64,000 bases of DNA from Clostridiales bacterium. Lineage in GTDB: Bacteria > Bacillota > Clostridia > Lachnospirales > Lachnospiraceae. Location: assembly GCA_019424245.1 (NCBI GenBank), contig JAHYZV010000002.1, positions 62,001 to 126,000 of the forward strand. The letters run 5' to 3'. Position 1 is the first letter of the stretch. Every line of letters starts with the position of its first letter. The notes under the pieces were generated by a model, which had not been told where the DNA came from, ran no database searches, and saw only the letters and a program-made list of their open reading frames with translations. Made by a program: the position numbers and the translations under genes. Positions 51,445 to 61,777 of this stretch are shown here, one piece after another.

Positions 51445-53037
51445 TTATGACTCTTTAATATATTTCTTTATAAGACAGGTATGCTCTTTGGTATGTGTAT
51501 CATAATTAATTCCAACTAACAATATGCTGCCTGTATATGATCTTACAGAATCTGGGTAACGTCTTTCTTCTATCTGCTGCAAAGCCGTATCAGCACTCTT
51601 ATTCCACTTTAACTCAACCACAAGTGCCGGATAGTAAGCTATATACTCTGGTTTGGGGATAAATACGAAATCTGCAAATCCACGCCCTGCAGGAAACTCA
51701 CGTACCGGTTTAAAATAATACTGAATTGCACTAAGATATGCTATAGATAAAACACTGCTAAGTGAATTCTCATTATTATACTGTATAGCAGAGGTATATT
51801 CTGAATGTATCTCTTCTATCCCTTTAGCAACCGCTTTCCCATCCATATTCAATGTATCTTCAAGCAGCTGTTCTGACTGTCTCTCAAAAGTAACAAGCTC
51901 ATTCCACTTTTTTCTTCTAGTCGCTTTAACAAGCTCCTGCCTGATTTCCTCATTAGGAACAACTGCTGTTTTAAAGCCTTGATCATAAGCTAAATATCCA
52001 AGATGAATAAGATAAGTAATCACATCATCTTTGTTGACAAAGCTGATCGTATCATTTTGAAAAGATGTCACATCAACTTGAATCTGGTTACCCGACAGCA
52101 TCGTTATTATAGCTTCCTTAAGTCCGTCAAAATCCATATTTATCAAAGGAACTATCGCCTCATATGAAGCTGTAGAAGACCAATAACTTTGATAGCTGCC
52201 ATCTAACATAAGATTAACAACCGCATTAGGATTATATATGTGATATCTTCCTAACTTATAGCCATCATACCACCGTCTGACTTCTTCATAGTCTTCATTG
52301 TAAACATCACACAACTGCTGCACCTCATCTTCCGTAAATCCAATATATGATGCTAACGGACCAGCATATAACATTGAATAATCCTTAAAATTATTAAGAG
52401 CTGACTGTGTTTTCTGCTTCTTTATAGGTAAAATACCTGTCATATATGCAAGCTGGATATACTTCGTTGGTTCAGTTCCTTTAAACATAGCTCTAAGAAA
52501 ACTAATATATTCATTCTGAATACGGCTGTTAGTATTCTCATCACGGATCAATACATCCCATTCATCTACTATAACTATGAACTTACTTCCGGTCATCGTG
52601 TTTATCTGCGATAATGTCTCTGGCAAAGATACTGCATCCCTGCTTATTATATCCGGATAATATTCCCTAAGCTCTGCAATAGTGCTTTCGGAAATATATG
52701 AAACAACATTCTCAACTCCACCAGCTGGCTCAATACACCACTGGATATCAAGATGAATTACATCATATTTATTCAAATGTTCCTTATAATCAGCATACTT
52801 ACTAATATCAAGATTATTAAACATATCAGCCGAATCACATCCTCTGCTGTAATACGCTGTAAGCATATTTGCAGTGACAGATTTTCCAAATCTTCTTGGA
52901 CGGCTGTTGCATATATACCCCTGTAATGTGTTCATGACCTTATTGGTATACTCAATCAAACCGGTTTTATCAACATATATCTCTGAATTCAGTGCAACCT
53001 GAAACGCTGAATTATCTGGATTAACAATTGTCCCCAT
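51445..53037 (-). CDS. AAA-ATPase-like/PD-(D/E)XK nuclease-like protein
   Basis: The 530-residue protein matches the family often annotated as AAA-ATPase-like with PD-(D/E)XK C-terminus. It starts MGTIVNPDNSAFQVALNSEI, has the P-loop-like SRPRRFGKS (45-53) and a VVDEWDVLI Walker B. Near residues 455-480 GFADFVFIP...VVELKWNKS supplies the D and ExK-like catalytic residues. The family is common and multi-copy in Bacteroidetes and Lachnospiraceae; its function is unproven. It interrupts the glycan island and is probably independent or mobile. Confidence 0.85.
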   Translation of the reverse strand: MGTIVNPDNSAFQVALNSEIYVDKTGLIEYTNKVMNTLQGYICNSRPRRFGKSVTANMLTAYYSRGCDSADMFNNLDISKYADYKEHLNKYDVIHLDIQWCIEPAGGVENVVSYISESTIAELREYYPDIISRDAVSLPETLSQINTMTGSKFIVIVDEWDVLIRDENTNSRIQNEYISFLRAMFKGTEPTKYIQLAYMTGILPIKKQKTQSALNNFKDYSMLYAGPLASYIGFTEDEVQQLCDVYNEDYEEVRRWYDGYKLGRYHIYNPNAVVNLMLDGSYQSYWSSTASYEAIVPLINMDFDGLKEAIITMLSGNQIQVDVTSFQNDTISFVNKDDVITYLIHLGYLAYDQGFKTAVVPNEEIRQELVKATRRKKWNELVTFERQSEQLLEDTLNMDGKAVAKGIEEIHSEYTSAIQYNNENSLSSVLSIAYLSAIQYYFKPVREFPAGRGFADFVFIPKPEYIAYYPALVVELKWNKSADTALQQIEERRYPDSVRSYTGSILLVGINYDTHTKEHTCLIKKYIKES

Positions 53038-53166
53038 AATTGCTTTGCCTTTCTTTTAATTAACGATGTCAAAAGATTCTTTTATATAATTCACTACTGT
53101 AAATTCATTCTATCATTTAATCCTCTAAGTCTCAATCACCTGTTATTACGACTTTCACTTTTTCAT

Positions 53167-53194
53167 TTGTTTTTTTTACTTCAAATGTTATAAT
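53167..53194 (+). promoter_or_regulatory. promoter of the GT-D gene
   Basis: TTGTTT (53167-53172) and TATAAT (53189-53194) are 16 bp apart, with TGT making an extended -10. It lies 36 bp before the GT-D start. Confidence 0.55.
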
Positions 53195-53229
53195 TTCATT
53201 ATTAAATAAATTGTCTTACAGGTGAATCA

Positions 53230-54291
53230 ATGAACGAATTAGAACAAATAATATCAATAATGGAACAATTCCAAAAAGAACAACAGCAAATGAAAAATGA
53301 CATAAATAATCTGTATAATACTGTTAAGAATAGTCTTATTATGCAAAAAAACAGTACAACAGATATGAATGAGAGAATCCTTCCAGCTCTAAAACTTATG
53401 ATAGATGGATTAGGAAACAATCTTAAATACGAGATTGCAGATTACATAACTCATAATAACCATTTATTTTTTCCAAAAATTGAATCTCATAAAACAACCA
53501 TTAATAATATTATTAATGAAGGTAAATCACTTGCAAGATTCGGAGATGGCGAATTTAGTATAATATACGGCACAAACAGATGGAGTTTCCAGCAATATGA
53601 TGAGCAACTATCAGAACGTCTACTACAAGTCTTACAGTCTGATAATGATAAACTAATGATTGCTATAGCTGATAATTATGGTGATCTGAGCAAGTATACA
53701 TCCGAATCAAAATCCGAAATACGTGCTTATATGACTGATGAAACAAGAAAAAAACACGAAATGCTACTAAATAAAAACAAAACATATCACGATGCATATA
53801 TCACACGATGGTATATGATGATGAATGATAAAAAAACCGAAGCACCTGCCAATAGATTATCAAATCTTAAAAAAATATGGAATAATAAAAATGTAATTGC
53901 AGTGGAAGGTGAATTCACACGTTTAGGAGTTGGCAATAACCTTTTTGATAATGCAGCATCATTCAAACGTATTATAGCCCCAGGAACAAACTCATTTCGT
54001 AAATATGATGATATATTAAATGCGTGCCTTAAGTATGGTTCAAAAAATGATTTATTTTTATTAGCAATAGGTCCTTCATCTGGCGTTCTAGCTTACGATT
54101 TAGTACAAAATGACTATCAAGCTATTGACGTTGGACATATTGACCTTGAATATATGTGGTATCTTGCTGGTGCCGAAAACAGAACCAGCATACCTAGCCG
54201 ATACAATAACGAAGTTGACCCTGATGTCATTCCTGAACCAGTTCAGGATAATTCATACTATGAGCAGATTATATGGAAGTATACGGATTAG
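53230..54291 (+). CDS. GT-D (DUF1792)-type glycosyltransferase with N-terminal coiled coil
   Basis: The 353-residue protein has a helical, Gln/Asn-rich N-terminal part (residues 1-60) and then the GT-D signature RFGDGEFSIIYG (103-114), where D106-G107-E108 would bind the nucleotide sugar. The family includes the third-glucose transferase of streptococcal serine-rich repeat adhesins. RBS AGGTGA precedes the ATG. It is the only plus-strand gene of the middle island, and its stop codon lies in a terminator. Confidence 0.85.
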   Translation: MNELEQIISIMEQFQKEQQQMKNDINNLYNTVKNSLIMQKNSTTDMNERILPALKLMIDGLGNNLKYEIADYITHNNHLFFPKIESHKTTINNIINEGKSLARFGDGEFSIIYGTNRWSFQQYDEQLSERLLQVLQSDNDKLMIAIADNYGDLSKYTSESKSEIRAYMTDETRKKHEMLLNKNKTYHDAYITRWYMMMNDKKTEAPANRLSNLKKIWNNKNVIAVEGEFTRLGVGNNLFDNAASFKRIIAPGTNSFRKYDDILNACLKYGSKNDLFLLAIGPSSGVLAYDLVQNDYQAIDVGHIDLEYMWYLAGAENRTSIPSRYNNEVDPDVIPEPVQDNSYYEQIIWKYTD

Positions 54292-54307
54292 ATTAGATAA
54301 TCCGTAT
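54281..54307 (+). terminator. convergent terminator hairpin
   Basis: Perfect 10-bp arms ATACGGATTA/TAATCCGTAT (54281-54290/54298-54307) contain the GT-D stop codon. It could serve both the GT-D gene and the converging gene. Confidence 0.6.
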
Positions 54308-54352
54308 ATTCATTCCACATCAAATATTAACGCATAAAATCATAGATTCATA

Positions 54353-55327
54353 CTAATCCCACACTTCATTATACCCTTCTGACTCTTCCTGCACTATCTC
54401 CACCATCTGACGTGCAGTCAGCTTATCCTGATATCTCGGATTATTGAACAGATTCTCATGATCCTCTCTTACTGTGTGTGACTTTTCAAAGGATATAGCA
54501 TAAAAGTCCCTGCCCATCCATTCATAATCACGCTCAGTCATCTGCTCAGGATGGAAATAATAACCACCATATCTGAAAGAATGCCAGCTACGATAATCAT
54601 ACACTTCTGGATGTTTGCTCATCATATACGAGCCATATGTTTCAAACTCACTGAAACTGTTTTCCTGTATATGTTCAATTCTTATTGCATTAAGAATCTT
54701 TTCCCAAAATACTGCTCCTTTAATATTCTTGTTAGATTCTATAGCTGCTATCAGTTCTTTCATATATCTGCTGTTAAACAGCATATGCTCTGATATGAAA
54801 GATTTTTCAGTAACCTTTTTTATTCCTGGCAGAATCTTCTCTAATGTAATGAAATATTCTTCATGATATTCATGCTTCATATCAAAATATGGCTTTCCAT
54901 CTGAATTAAACATTGAAAAACACTTACATGGAACTGTATCCCCATCCCATGTCATATAACATTCATCCTCACATATCGCTGAATATTTCATCTTAAGAAA
55001 CTGCTGGTAATACCATCCTACAAGTCCCCTTGGAAGCTCACGTCCACATAATATATCTGACATAACATCTTTCATGCAATCATATACATCCTGAAATGGT
55101 ATAATATCATTCTCATTAACAAAACCAGCTCTGTCACCTAAATCAGATTCCTTAACCATCTTTTCAAGCTCAGAGCTTCCTACAAATATGACTTTCCTTA
55201 CAGGTAAATAATCAACTATTCGTTTATTGTTGCATTCAACACGCTTGAAATCAGCTGGTGTTACTATTACTATAGCATTATATACTTTCGTATCTTGTTG
55301 TGTATCATAATAACTATCATTTTTCAT
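54353..55327 (-). CDS. DUF6492-like putative glycosyltransferase
   Basis: The 324-residue protein starts with a GT-A-like Rossmann segment (YNAIVIVTPADFKRVECN) and has TWDGDTVP with D128 and D130 as a DxD metal motif. The later SFEKSHTVREDHEN region matches nothing I can name. I believe it belongs to the DUF6492 family of presumed glycosyltransferases, by pattern only. AGGGAGAAAG precedes the ATG. It is probably the last gene of a minus-strand operon. Confidence 0.7.
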   Translation of the reverse strand: MKNDSYYDTQQDTKVYNAIVIVTPADFKRVECNNKRIVDYLPVRKVIFVGSSELEKMVKESDLGDRAGFVNENDIIPFQDVYDCMKDVMSDILCGRELPRGLVGWYYQQFLKMKYSAICEDECYMTWDGDTVPCKCFSMFNSDGKPYFDMKHEYHEEYFITLEKILPGIKKVTEKSFISEHMLFNSRYMKELIAAIESNKNIKGAVFWEKILNAIRIEHIQENSFSEFETYGSYMMSKHPEVYDYRSWHSFRYGGYYFHPEQMTERDYEWMGRDFYAISFEKSHTVREDHENLFNNPRYQDKLTARQMVEIVQEESEGYNEVWD

Positions 55328-55360
55328 ACTTTCTCCCTACTCTTATGCCTTTTAATATAA

Positions 55361-57313
55361 TTATTTATTATTTTCACCTTTAATCATACGTAAAAACTCC
55401 ATGGTACGAATCTTCCATGTATGTTTTTCCTTTGCCAGTAAATATGCAGCATCCGCCGTATGCTTCCTAAGACTATCATCTGACAATACTTTATTAATAA
55501 TAGCTGGAAGTTCATCAATTCTGCTTAAATCATACATAATAATATTTTCATTATTATTAAAATTATTCCTTAAATATTCTGACGAATCCGTAAGACATAC
55601 AGCACCTGACAAACATATATTAGCTATCCTTTCTGTCATTCCATATTTATGCCACGTCATAATATTAAGACCTATTTTAGAATGTCCCCAAACATCAAGC
55701 GCTTCATCAACTGTTACTGCTTTATGTATTATCAGGTTATCCCTATACATACCATCATATTGTTTCCACGTATCTCCAAACACATCTATCTTTATACCGG
55801 ATTTAATAATCTCTTCTATGATCTTAATCCGATAGTCATATACTATCTTCCTGCATACATTCTGAAGCGAACATAATATATCAATGAATTTTTCTTCATC
55901 AACAACATATCCCTCACGCTTAAGCAGCTTATCCAGTCCTTGTTCAAATGTGTATGAAGAATTACACATCATATAATCATAATAAACTTTCTGAAACTCA
56001 TCCTGTATAACCTCTTCGTCCAATACATGATATGAGCCTATGAACACAATATCATATATGCGTTTACTATTACCCGCAAGACCTGCATCTTCACCTGCCG
56101 GTGGGAACTGGATAGCATTATGTATATGATAATATTTTCTCATAAATTCTGCATAATATTCATCTTGACACAGCATATAATAACTGTTATCAATTTTCCC
56201 CATCATATCCCTGAAATACATAGGATGATCAAACCAGAATACATATTTAGGAGCTTTAATATTCTTAAAATATTCTCTAAATAAAACTGGTGCCTGAAAA
56301 CCAACGATTCCTTTTAATGTCTGTTTTTCTATACACTCAAGTCCGGTCTTCTTCCCATATGAACAATCTGATGTAATAACAGCCTGACCATTATGAATAA
56401 ATTCCTTTGTAAGGCATATGGCAAATCTTTTTAACACTCCATAACAGATATCATCACCCATTATTATATAAAACGGAGCTGTATCAGCTTCTATTTTTCT
56501 AAATAACGGACTATTATTTAAAAAATCCATCACATATGTATTAAACTGTTCTACATAACCTGTATCTGATGCATATGAGGTCATATTATCCAATACACTT
56601 TCTAACCGTCCACTCTTCCTAAGAAGAAACATATACTTAGTTATTACATAAGCATATGTTAATAATATTCCGTTCCTGCTTTCTGTTACAAACAATTTGT
56701 CATTACTATTATCTGTTATTACATGCTTTATTCTGCTTAATCCTCTATCTGGAAATTTTCCTGCTGAATCAGAAGCTGCTGCATTAGAAACACTATAACC
56801 ATATACACTACACACAGTATCATCACAATTCTCATGTGCAACTCTTAACGACAACTCATATATATCACCGCATTCAAGCTGCTCATTAAAAGAACCTGTA
56901 ACACCAAAAACTGACATTTTAAGTATCACCATATATGGATTCATATCTAGGCAGTTAACCAAATTGTCAAAATGCATATCCCCATGCAATATACCCTCAC
57001 CCAATATAATCATGTCATAATTCATAAGGAATGAGTCTTCTGAAATAATCCTTCTTATTTCAGTACTACTGGTATAACGTGTATTAATAAATGCTATATA
57101 ATCTGAATCGCAGGATTTTATGAGGTTATTTTTGTACTTGGGACTATTGAACTGAACACCAGAAATTTCAATATATGTTACCTGAAAACAATTTCTATGT
57201 TCATTTAATTCATCAATATTATCGCTTTTCCCACTATTTTTATTACACTTAATACACTCTGTTTTATTAATATATTTTTTTACATTGACATTCTCATTTT
57301 TATCATCCCGCAT
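55361..57313 (-). CDS. CgeB-related glycosyltransferase, long form
   Basis: The 650-residue protein shares the C-terminal CgeB/GT1-like region: GLNIMTWHKYGMTERIANIC and the acidic end of the family, about residues 560-640. Its N-terminal 350 residues are unlike the other paralogues and may form a second Rossmann domain. AGAGGTAATGT precedes the ATG. It lies between the DUF6492-like and GT4-GT2 genes on the same strand. Confidence 0.75.
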   Translation of the reverse strand: MRDDKNENVNVKKYINKTECIKCNKNSGKSDNIDELNEHRNCFQVTYIEISGVQFNSPKYKNNLIKSCDSDYIAFINTRYTSSTEIRRIISEDSFLMNYDMIILGEGILHGDMHFDNLVNCLDMNPYMVILKMSVFGVTGSFNEQLECGDIYELSLRVAHENCDDTVCSVYGYSVSNAAASDSAGKFPDRGLSRIKHVITDNSNDKLFVTESRNGILLTYAYVITKYMFLLRKSGRLESVLDNMTSYASDTGYVEQFNTYVMDFLNNSPLFRKIEADTAPFYIIMGDDICYGVLKRFAICLTKEFIHNGQAVITSDCSYGKKTGLECIEKQTLKGIVGFQAPVLFREYFKNIKAPKYVFWFDHPMYFRDMMGKIDNSYYMLCQDEYYAEFMRKYYHIHNAIQFPPAGEDAGLAGNSKRIYDIVFIGSYHVLDEEVIQDEFQKVYYDYMMCNSSYTFEQGLDKLLKREGYVVDEEKFIDILCSLQNVCRKIVYDYRIKIIEEIIKSGIKIDVFGDTWKQYDGMYRDNLIIHKAVTVDEALDVWGHSKIGLNIMTWHKYGMTERIANICLSGAVCLTDSSEYLRNNFNNNENIIMYDLSRIDELPAIINKVLSDDSLRKHTADAAYLLAKEKHTWKIRTMEFLRMIKGENNK

Positions 57314-57493
57314 ACATTACCTCTGTATTTTTAAAAAATATTTTTATTTTGTTTAAGGAAATAATCTAAGTTTAATTATTACTTACACATATTTATATTA
57401 AATCTAGTTATTTAAAATATGTCCATAATAAGTAGACTCACAGAATATATACATTATATTATCATTTTTTATCATATACTCATCTACCTATAT

Positions 57494-59299
57494 TCAGCAT
57501 ACATCAGCTATTCTTTCATTATCACAGAACATAAGATTCCCAAGCTCTGCCATATGTATATACAATCTTTCAAATGCCATATTCTTATATTCAACCTCAT
57601 AATCCGGTATATTTTTTACAATATTACGTCTGAATACAATTCCCTTAAAGCATATACTGTCAGCTGCAAGAATATCATCCAAGGTTATTTTATCTTTATT
57701 ATATCCTGTTTCTATGATTTTTCCACCTTTAACCATCAATCTCTTTGAACATACTCCAACACAGTTGTTATCCTGAATACAAGCCACAAGTCCATTATAA
57801 TAATTGGCTTCCATGCATGTTCCTGACGATATATAGCTGCAGAATTCTGATTCTGTACTGTTATAAGCATATATAAATGACTTATATTCACCTATATGCT
57901 CATCATTTTGTATATACATAAGATTCTCTTTATCACCATATTCTTTCTCTATGCATTCAAGACAATCCTCTTGTGAAGCATCATCTATAACAACAACCTG
58001 CATATTATTATAAAATGTATCATATACACACCTTAATGTTTTCATCAAACCCGCCTTATCATTATAATTATATATAATAATATCAAGCGAAGGCTCTAAT
58101 GGTTGATTATCCCACTCTTTCATGACATTCTTCCATGAATTTTCAAGACACTCCATGGAATATACACTTTTATACACTTCATATCCAGCATCACACATAT
58201 ACTTTAAATCAGCTACATTATCTATAACATACTTTATCTTTTCAGCCAGTACTTCTGAATTACCTGATGGTATAATTATTGCATTTTTCCCATTTTCAAG
58301 ATAATATGACACTCCACATATATCAGTACATATACATATCTTTCTTTTCATAAGTCCTTCAACAGCAACTGCTGATGTTGGCTCAAGTCTTGATGGTACA
58401 ACTACTACACTTACTTTATCATATAACCTGTATATATCATCATGATTTAATGAATCATATATTTTAACGTTATCATATTCATTATCGAGAGTAAGTAAAT
58501 CCTCTAGTATTCCCTCCTCAGCTGTACTCATATTCCCAACAAATATATACTCTGATCTCTCATGATATACTTCTGGCAATGTTCTTATAGCCTCTGCTAA
58601 TACATCTATCCCTTTAAGAGATGATAATGTTCCTGCAAGCAGAAATCTGACTATATTATGCTCATTATAATAAGCTTGTATAGCATCTGTTCCTCTTTCT
58701 TCCTTTACACCAAAATTCAGTATCTCCGACTCAGTATTCATATATGTACTAATCATTCTCTGTACATATGGTCCTGCTGCAAGAAACCTCATATTCTTCG
58801 TCTTTACCAGTTTGCAGTATTCTTTCTGCATTATCTGATAAAACTGCTCATTCTCATGCATCCACCATATAACCTTTATATGCCTGTTTTTCGCATAAGC
58901 AACAAATGTCCATAAAACGAGAGTATTAATAAACCATGTGCCAAAATACCTTGAAAGAACATCTATTAATTCTTCATTTATATACTTGCTATTGTATACC
59001 AAAACCGGTATTCCTTCTTTTTTATATTCTTCCTTAAGGCTGCCATCCATAAAAGAAATCACTGCAACCTTATACCCCTCTTTTTTCATTATCCTTACCA
59101 AATCGAGTAATACAATCGGAGCCCCTGTCCTTGATAACTGATGGCTAAAAACAAGTATTGATTTTTCATCTATATAATTATCATTTATTAAATTTCTTGA
59201 TTTACACTCCTTAAGCCATTCATCAAGCCTCTTTACTGGCTTGATACTATTATTGCTCTCATAAGCAGCCTCCAGTTTTACTTTCACATTATCATCCAT
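57494..59299 (-). CDS. bifunctional GT4-GT2 glycosyltransferase
   Basis: I chose the ATG at 59299 (601 residues) after TTGGAGAAG; a TTG at 59314 is unlikely. Residues about 40-390 form a GT4 domain with SRTGAPIVLLDL and the EX7E-type SRLEPTSAVAVEGL. About residue 405 onward is GT2: LDIIIYNYNDKAGLMKTLR, with VVIDDASQEDC. It would add two sugars in turn. It shares high similarity with the GT4 gene cut by the right edge. It overlaps the CgeB-type gene upstream closely (18 bp). Confidence 0.85.
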   Translation of the reverse strand: MDDNVKVKLEAAYESNNSIKPVKRLDEWLKECKSRNLINDNYIDEKSILVFSHQLSRTGAPIVLLDLVRIMKKEGYKVAVISFMDGSLKEEYKKEGIPVLVYNSKYINEELIDVLSRYFGTWFINTLVLWTFVAYAKNRHIKVIWWMHENEQFYQIMQKEYCKLVKTKNMRFLAAGPYVQRMISTYMNTESEILNFGVKEERGTDAIQAYYNEHNIVRFLLAGTLSSLKGIDVLAEAIRTLPEVYHERSEYIFVGNMSTAEEGILEDLLTLDNEYDNVKIYDSLNHDDIYRLYDKVSVVVVPSRLEPTSAVAVEGLMKRKICICTDICGVSYYLENGKNAIIIPSGNSEVLAEKIKYVIDNVADLKYMCDAGYEVYKSVYSMECLENSWKNVMKEWDNQPLEPSLDIIIYNYNDKAGLMKTLRCVYDTFYNNMQVVVIDDASQEDCLECIEKEYGDKENLMYIQNDEHIGEYKSFIYAYNSTESEFCSYISSGTCMEANYYNGLVACIQDNNCVGVCSKRLMVKGGKIIETGYNKDKITLDDILAADSICFKGIVFRRNIVKNIPDYEVEYKNMAFERLYIHMAELGNLMFCDNERIADVC

Positions 59300-59317
59300 G
59301 ATTATCTTCTCCAATTT

Positions 59318-60529
59318 TCACCTATTACTCATATCAATATGTTCATTCTTTAGATTACATACACTAAAAATATATCTCCATGCATTAGCATAACTATATT
59401 TGTCAGCTACCTTTCTACATCCATTTTCTGCAATTCTTTTTCTTTCCTCATCATGAGCAAGGTAATATTCTATTTTATTCATCATATCCTCATCGTCATA
59501 ATAAAGAACCATATCTTCCCCATCTATAAAATATTCAGCCAGCTCCTCCTGGTAATTTGATAACAAAAAGCCACCTGATGCCATAATATCCATGGCTCTT
59601 AACGGAATCCCTGTCCGTATACTTCGTATGGTTATATTTAGATTAATCTTGGAATTTCTGAACACGACAGACATATTATTGTAATAATCAAGAGTTCCTC
59701 TATAATCAATATTACTATTATTAACAACAGCTGACTTTTCAGTATTCGTGTACAATGTAATCTTATATTTATCAGCTATTCTTTTAATAATACGTTTTCT
59801 GTCATCACCCGATATTTTTCTGTATAATATATTTTCGATAATATCCTTATTACTTATCTTGAATTCATCTGTATACTGGAATGCTACACTTGCATTTATA
59901 CGATTTACAACTACATCATCCAAAAGTTCGTCCAGCATACCACCCCCCTGAAACACTTTCTGAACATCGACAATAGCATCCATGCATCCCTTAAGATAAT
60001 CATCCAGATGACTATACAGATATTCGTAATCAGGAGCAGATGCATACATATTTCCCATGAATGTAACATTTTTAATATCGTTATCTGATATAGGATTATT
60101 ATCTAACAATGTATTAATCCGCTTCATATTAACAGCAAGCGGCAGATGAAATACATTACTAACTCCATTTTTCTTTAACCTTGCAACTTCGTATTTATCA
60201 AAATGAAATATATAATTATACGGATTATATATCATCTCTGAGTAAAGAGTTGTACATGGACTATCAAAACACCATGATATATACTTTATCTTTTTTCTAA
60301 GAGCTATCTTGGATATAACCGGAAGAAAATTGCAGCTGAATATATAATCATAAGCTTCTCCATCTATGCCTTCATCCAGCATACTCTCAACATAAGATAT
60401 AAATCCTGCATCTGAAATATTGTTGCTAAGATTATATCTAAGTCTGGTAACTGTGCAGCCATAATTGTGCATTGTTTCATATATATCATTGCTTATTATC
60501 TCTTCCCACGAATAATACAATATTTTCAT
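59318..60529 (-). CDS. CgeB-type glycosyltransferase (paralogue 4) with G6 tract
   Basis: The 403-residue protein (MKILYYSWEEIISNDIYETM) has KINLNITIRSIRTGIPLRAM then DIMASGGFLLSNYQ near residue 313-330. Its codons include a run of six G at 59943-59948 (minus strand), in the glycine run QGGGMLDELLDD. That could slip but is short. It is the first gene of the four-gene minus-strand group. AAAGG precedes the ATG. Confidence 0.85.
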   Translation of the reverse strand: MKILYYSWEEIISNDIYETMHNYGCTVTRLRYNLSNNISDAGFISYVESMLDEGIDGEAYDYIFSCNFLPVISKIALRKKIKYISWCFDSPCTTLYSEMIYNPYNYIFHFDKYEVARLKKNGVSNVFHLPLAVNMKRINTLLDNNPISDNDIKNVTFMGNMYASAPDYEYLYSHLDDYLKGCMDAIVDVQKVFQGGGMLDELLDDVVVNRINASVAFQYTDEFKISNKDIIENILYRKISGDDRKRIIKRIADKYKITLYTNTEKSAVVNNSNIDYRGTLDYYNNMSVVFRNSKINLNITIRSIRTGIPLRAMDIMASGGFLLSNYQEELAEYFIDGEDMVLYYDDEDMMNKIEYYLAHDEERKRIAENGCRKVADKYSYANAWRYIFSVCNLKNEHIDMSNR

Positions 60530-60651
60530 ATTATTAACCTTTTCTTTATCAGTATCTTTTGACTTTTAACCACCAAACATCATATAATTGATTATAAACT
60601 ATTATAATGTTATGGGCAAAAGATATTTTATTAAAAACGTGAGGAAAACAT

Positions 60652-61677
60652 ATGAAAAAAGTTTCAGTTATAACTCCATGCTATAATGTTGAAGAATATA
60701 TAAAAACATTTCTTGACAGCATCGTTAACCAGACAATAGGAACTGATAATATTGAACTTATACTGATAGATGATTCATCTACGGACAATACACCAGAAAT
60801 AATACGTGAATATGAGCAGAATTATCCTGATATGATTCTGGCAATATTCAACGAAGTCAATATCAAGCAGGGAACATGCCGCAATATTGCCCTTGATAAC
60901 TACGTTTCCGGTGAATACTTCTGTTTCATAGACAGTGACGACGCTGTTCCACCATATTACCTTGAATATCTATATAATACTGCAAGACTTAACAACGCCG
61001 ATGTTATACAACTTAAATCATCAAGTGATACTAACGATATAGCAGCCAGTCCATCTATGCTTACATATGATACTTTCATATGTGATACGACAGATAAAAG
61101 AAAGGATTTCCTTCTAAATCCTGCTATTATGACAGAAAGCTGTCTATGTAAGTTTATCAATAAGAACTATTATGACCATTATCACTTTCATTTCGCTGAG
61201 GGTGTCGCTTATGAAGAGCCTTTATTCACACATCCTATAAAGCATACAGCAAAAATAATATGCAGAATTAACGAACCTATATACTACTATCGTATCAACC
61301 CTAATGGAACCATGCAGCAATATATGCAAAGATATGATACTATCTGCCAGCATATGCTGGTACAGCTTGAAACATACAATTATGTCAAAGAGCATCTTGA
61401 TATTGATACTTTTCTTTATGAAATGCAATTATACTTTGTACACACCTTTTTCTATGAAACAATTATTTTTCTTAATGCCCGTCAAATGCCACTTACTGCC
61501 GAACTTGTCAGATATATGTGTTCAATAACAAAACAGATTATACCAGATATAATGTCTAATCCTTACCTTGGAAAAAAAGGAACCTATGAACACAGAGAAG
61601 TTGCTGATTATATTGATTCATACAACCACAATGGAAATATCAGCGTACTGATAAACAAACTCAAAGAATTAAAATAA
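60652..61677 (+). CDS. GT2-family glycosyltransferase
   Basis: The 341-residue protein starts MKKVSVITPCYNVEEYIKTF with ILIDDSSTD (39-46) and the metal motif IDSDDAVP (93-100; D94, D96, D97). It fits inverting GT2 enzymes that build surface polysaccharides. GAGG precedes the ATG. It is divergent from the CgeB-type gene at 59.3 kb. Confidence 0.9.
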   Translation: MKKVSVITPCYNVEEYIKTFLDSIVNQTIGTDNIELILIDDSSTDNTPEIIREYEQNYPDMILAIFNEVNIKQGTCRNIALDNYVSGEYFCFIDSDDAVPPYYLEYLYNTARLNNADVIQLKSSSDTNDIAASPSMLTYDTFICDTTDKRKDFLLNPAIMTESCLCKFINKNYYDHYHFHFAEGVAYEEPLFTHPIKHTAKIICRINEPIYYYRINPNGTMQQYMQRYDTICQHMLVQLETYNYVKEHLDIDTFLYEMQLYFVHTFFYETIIFLNARQMPLTAELVRYMCSITKQIIPDIMSNPYLGKKGTYEHREVADYIDSYNHNGNISVLINKLKELK

Positions 61678-61777
61678 TATACAGTATTTATACCTCAACA
61701 ACTATTTTGTAAAACTGTGACACTAATATTATAAAAAGCTACAACACACTGACTAATAACAGGAGATTATACATAAC

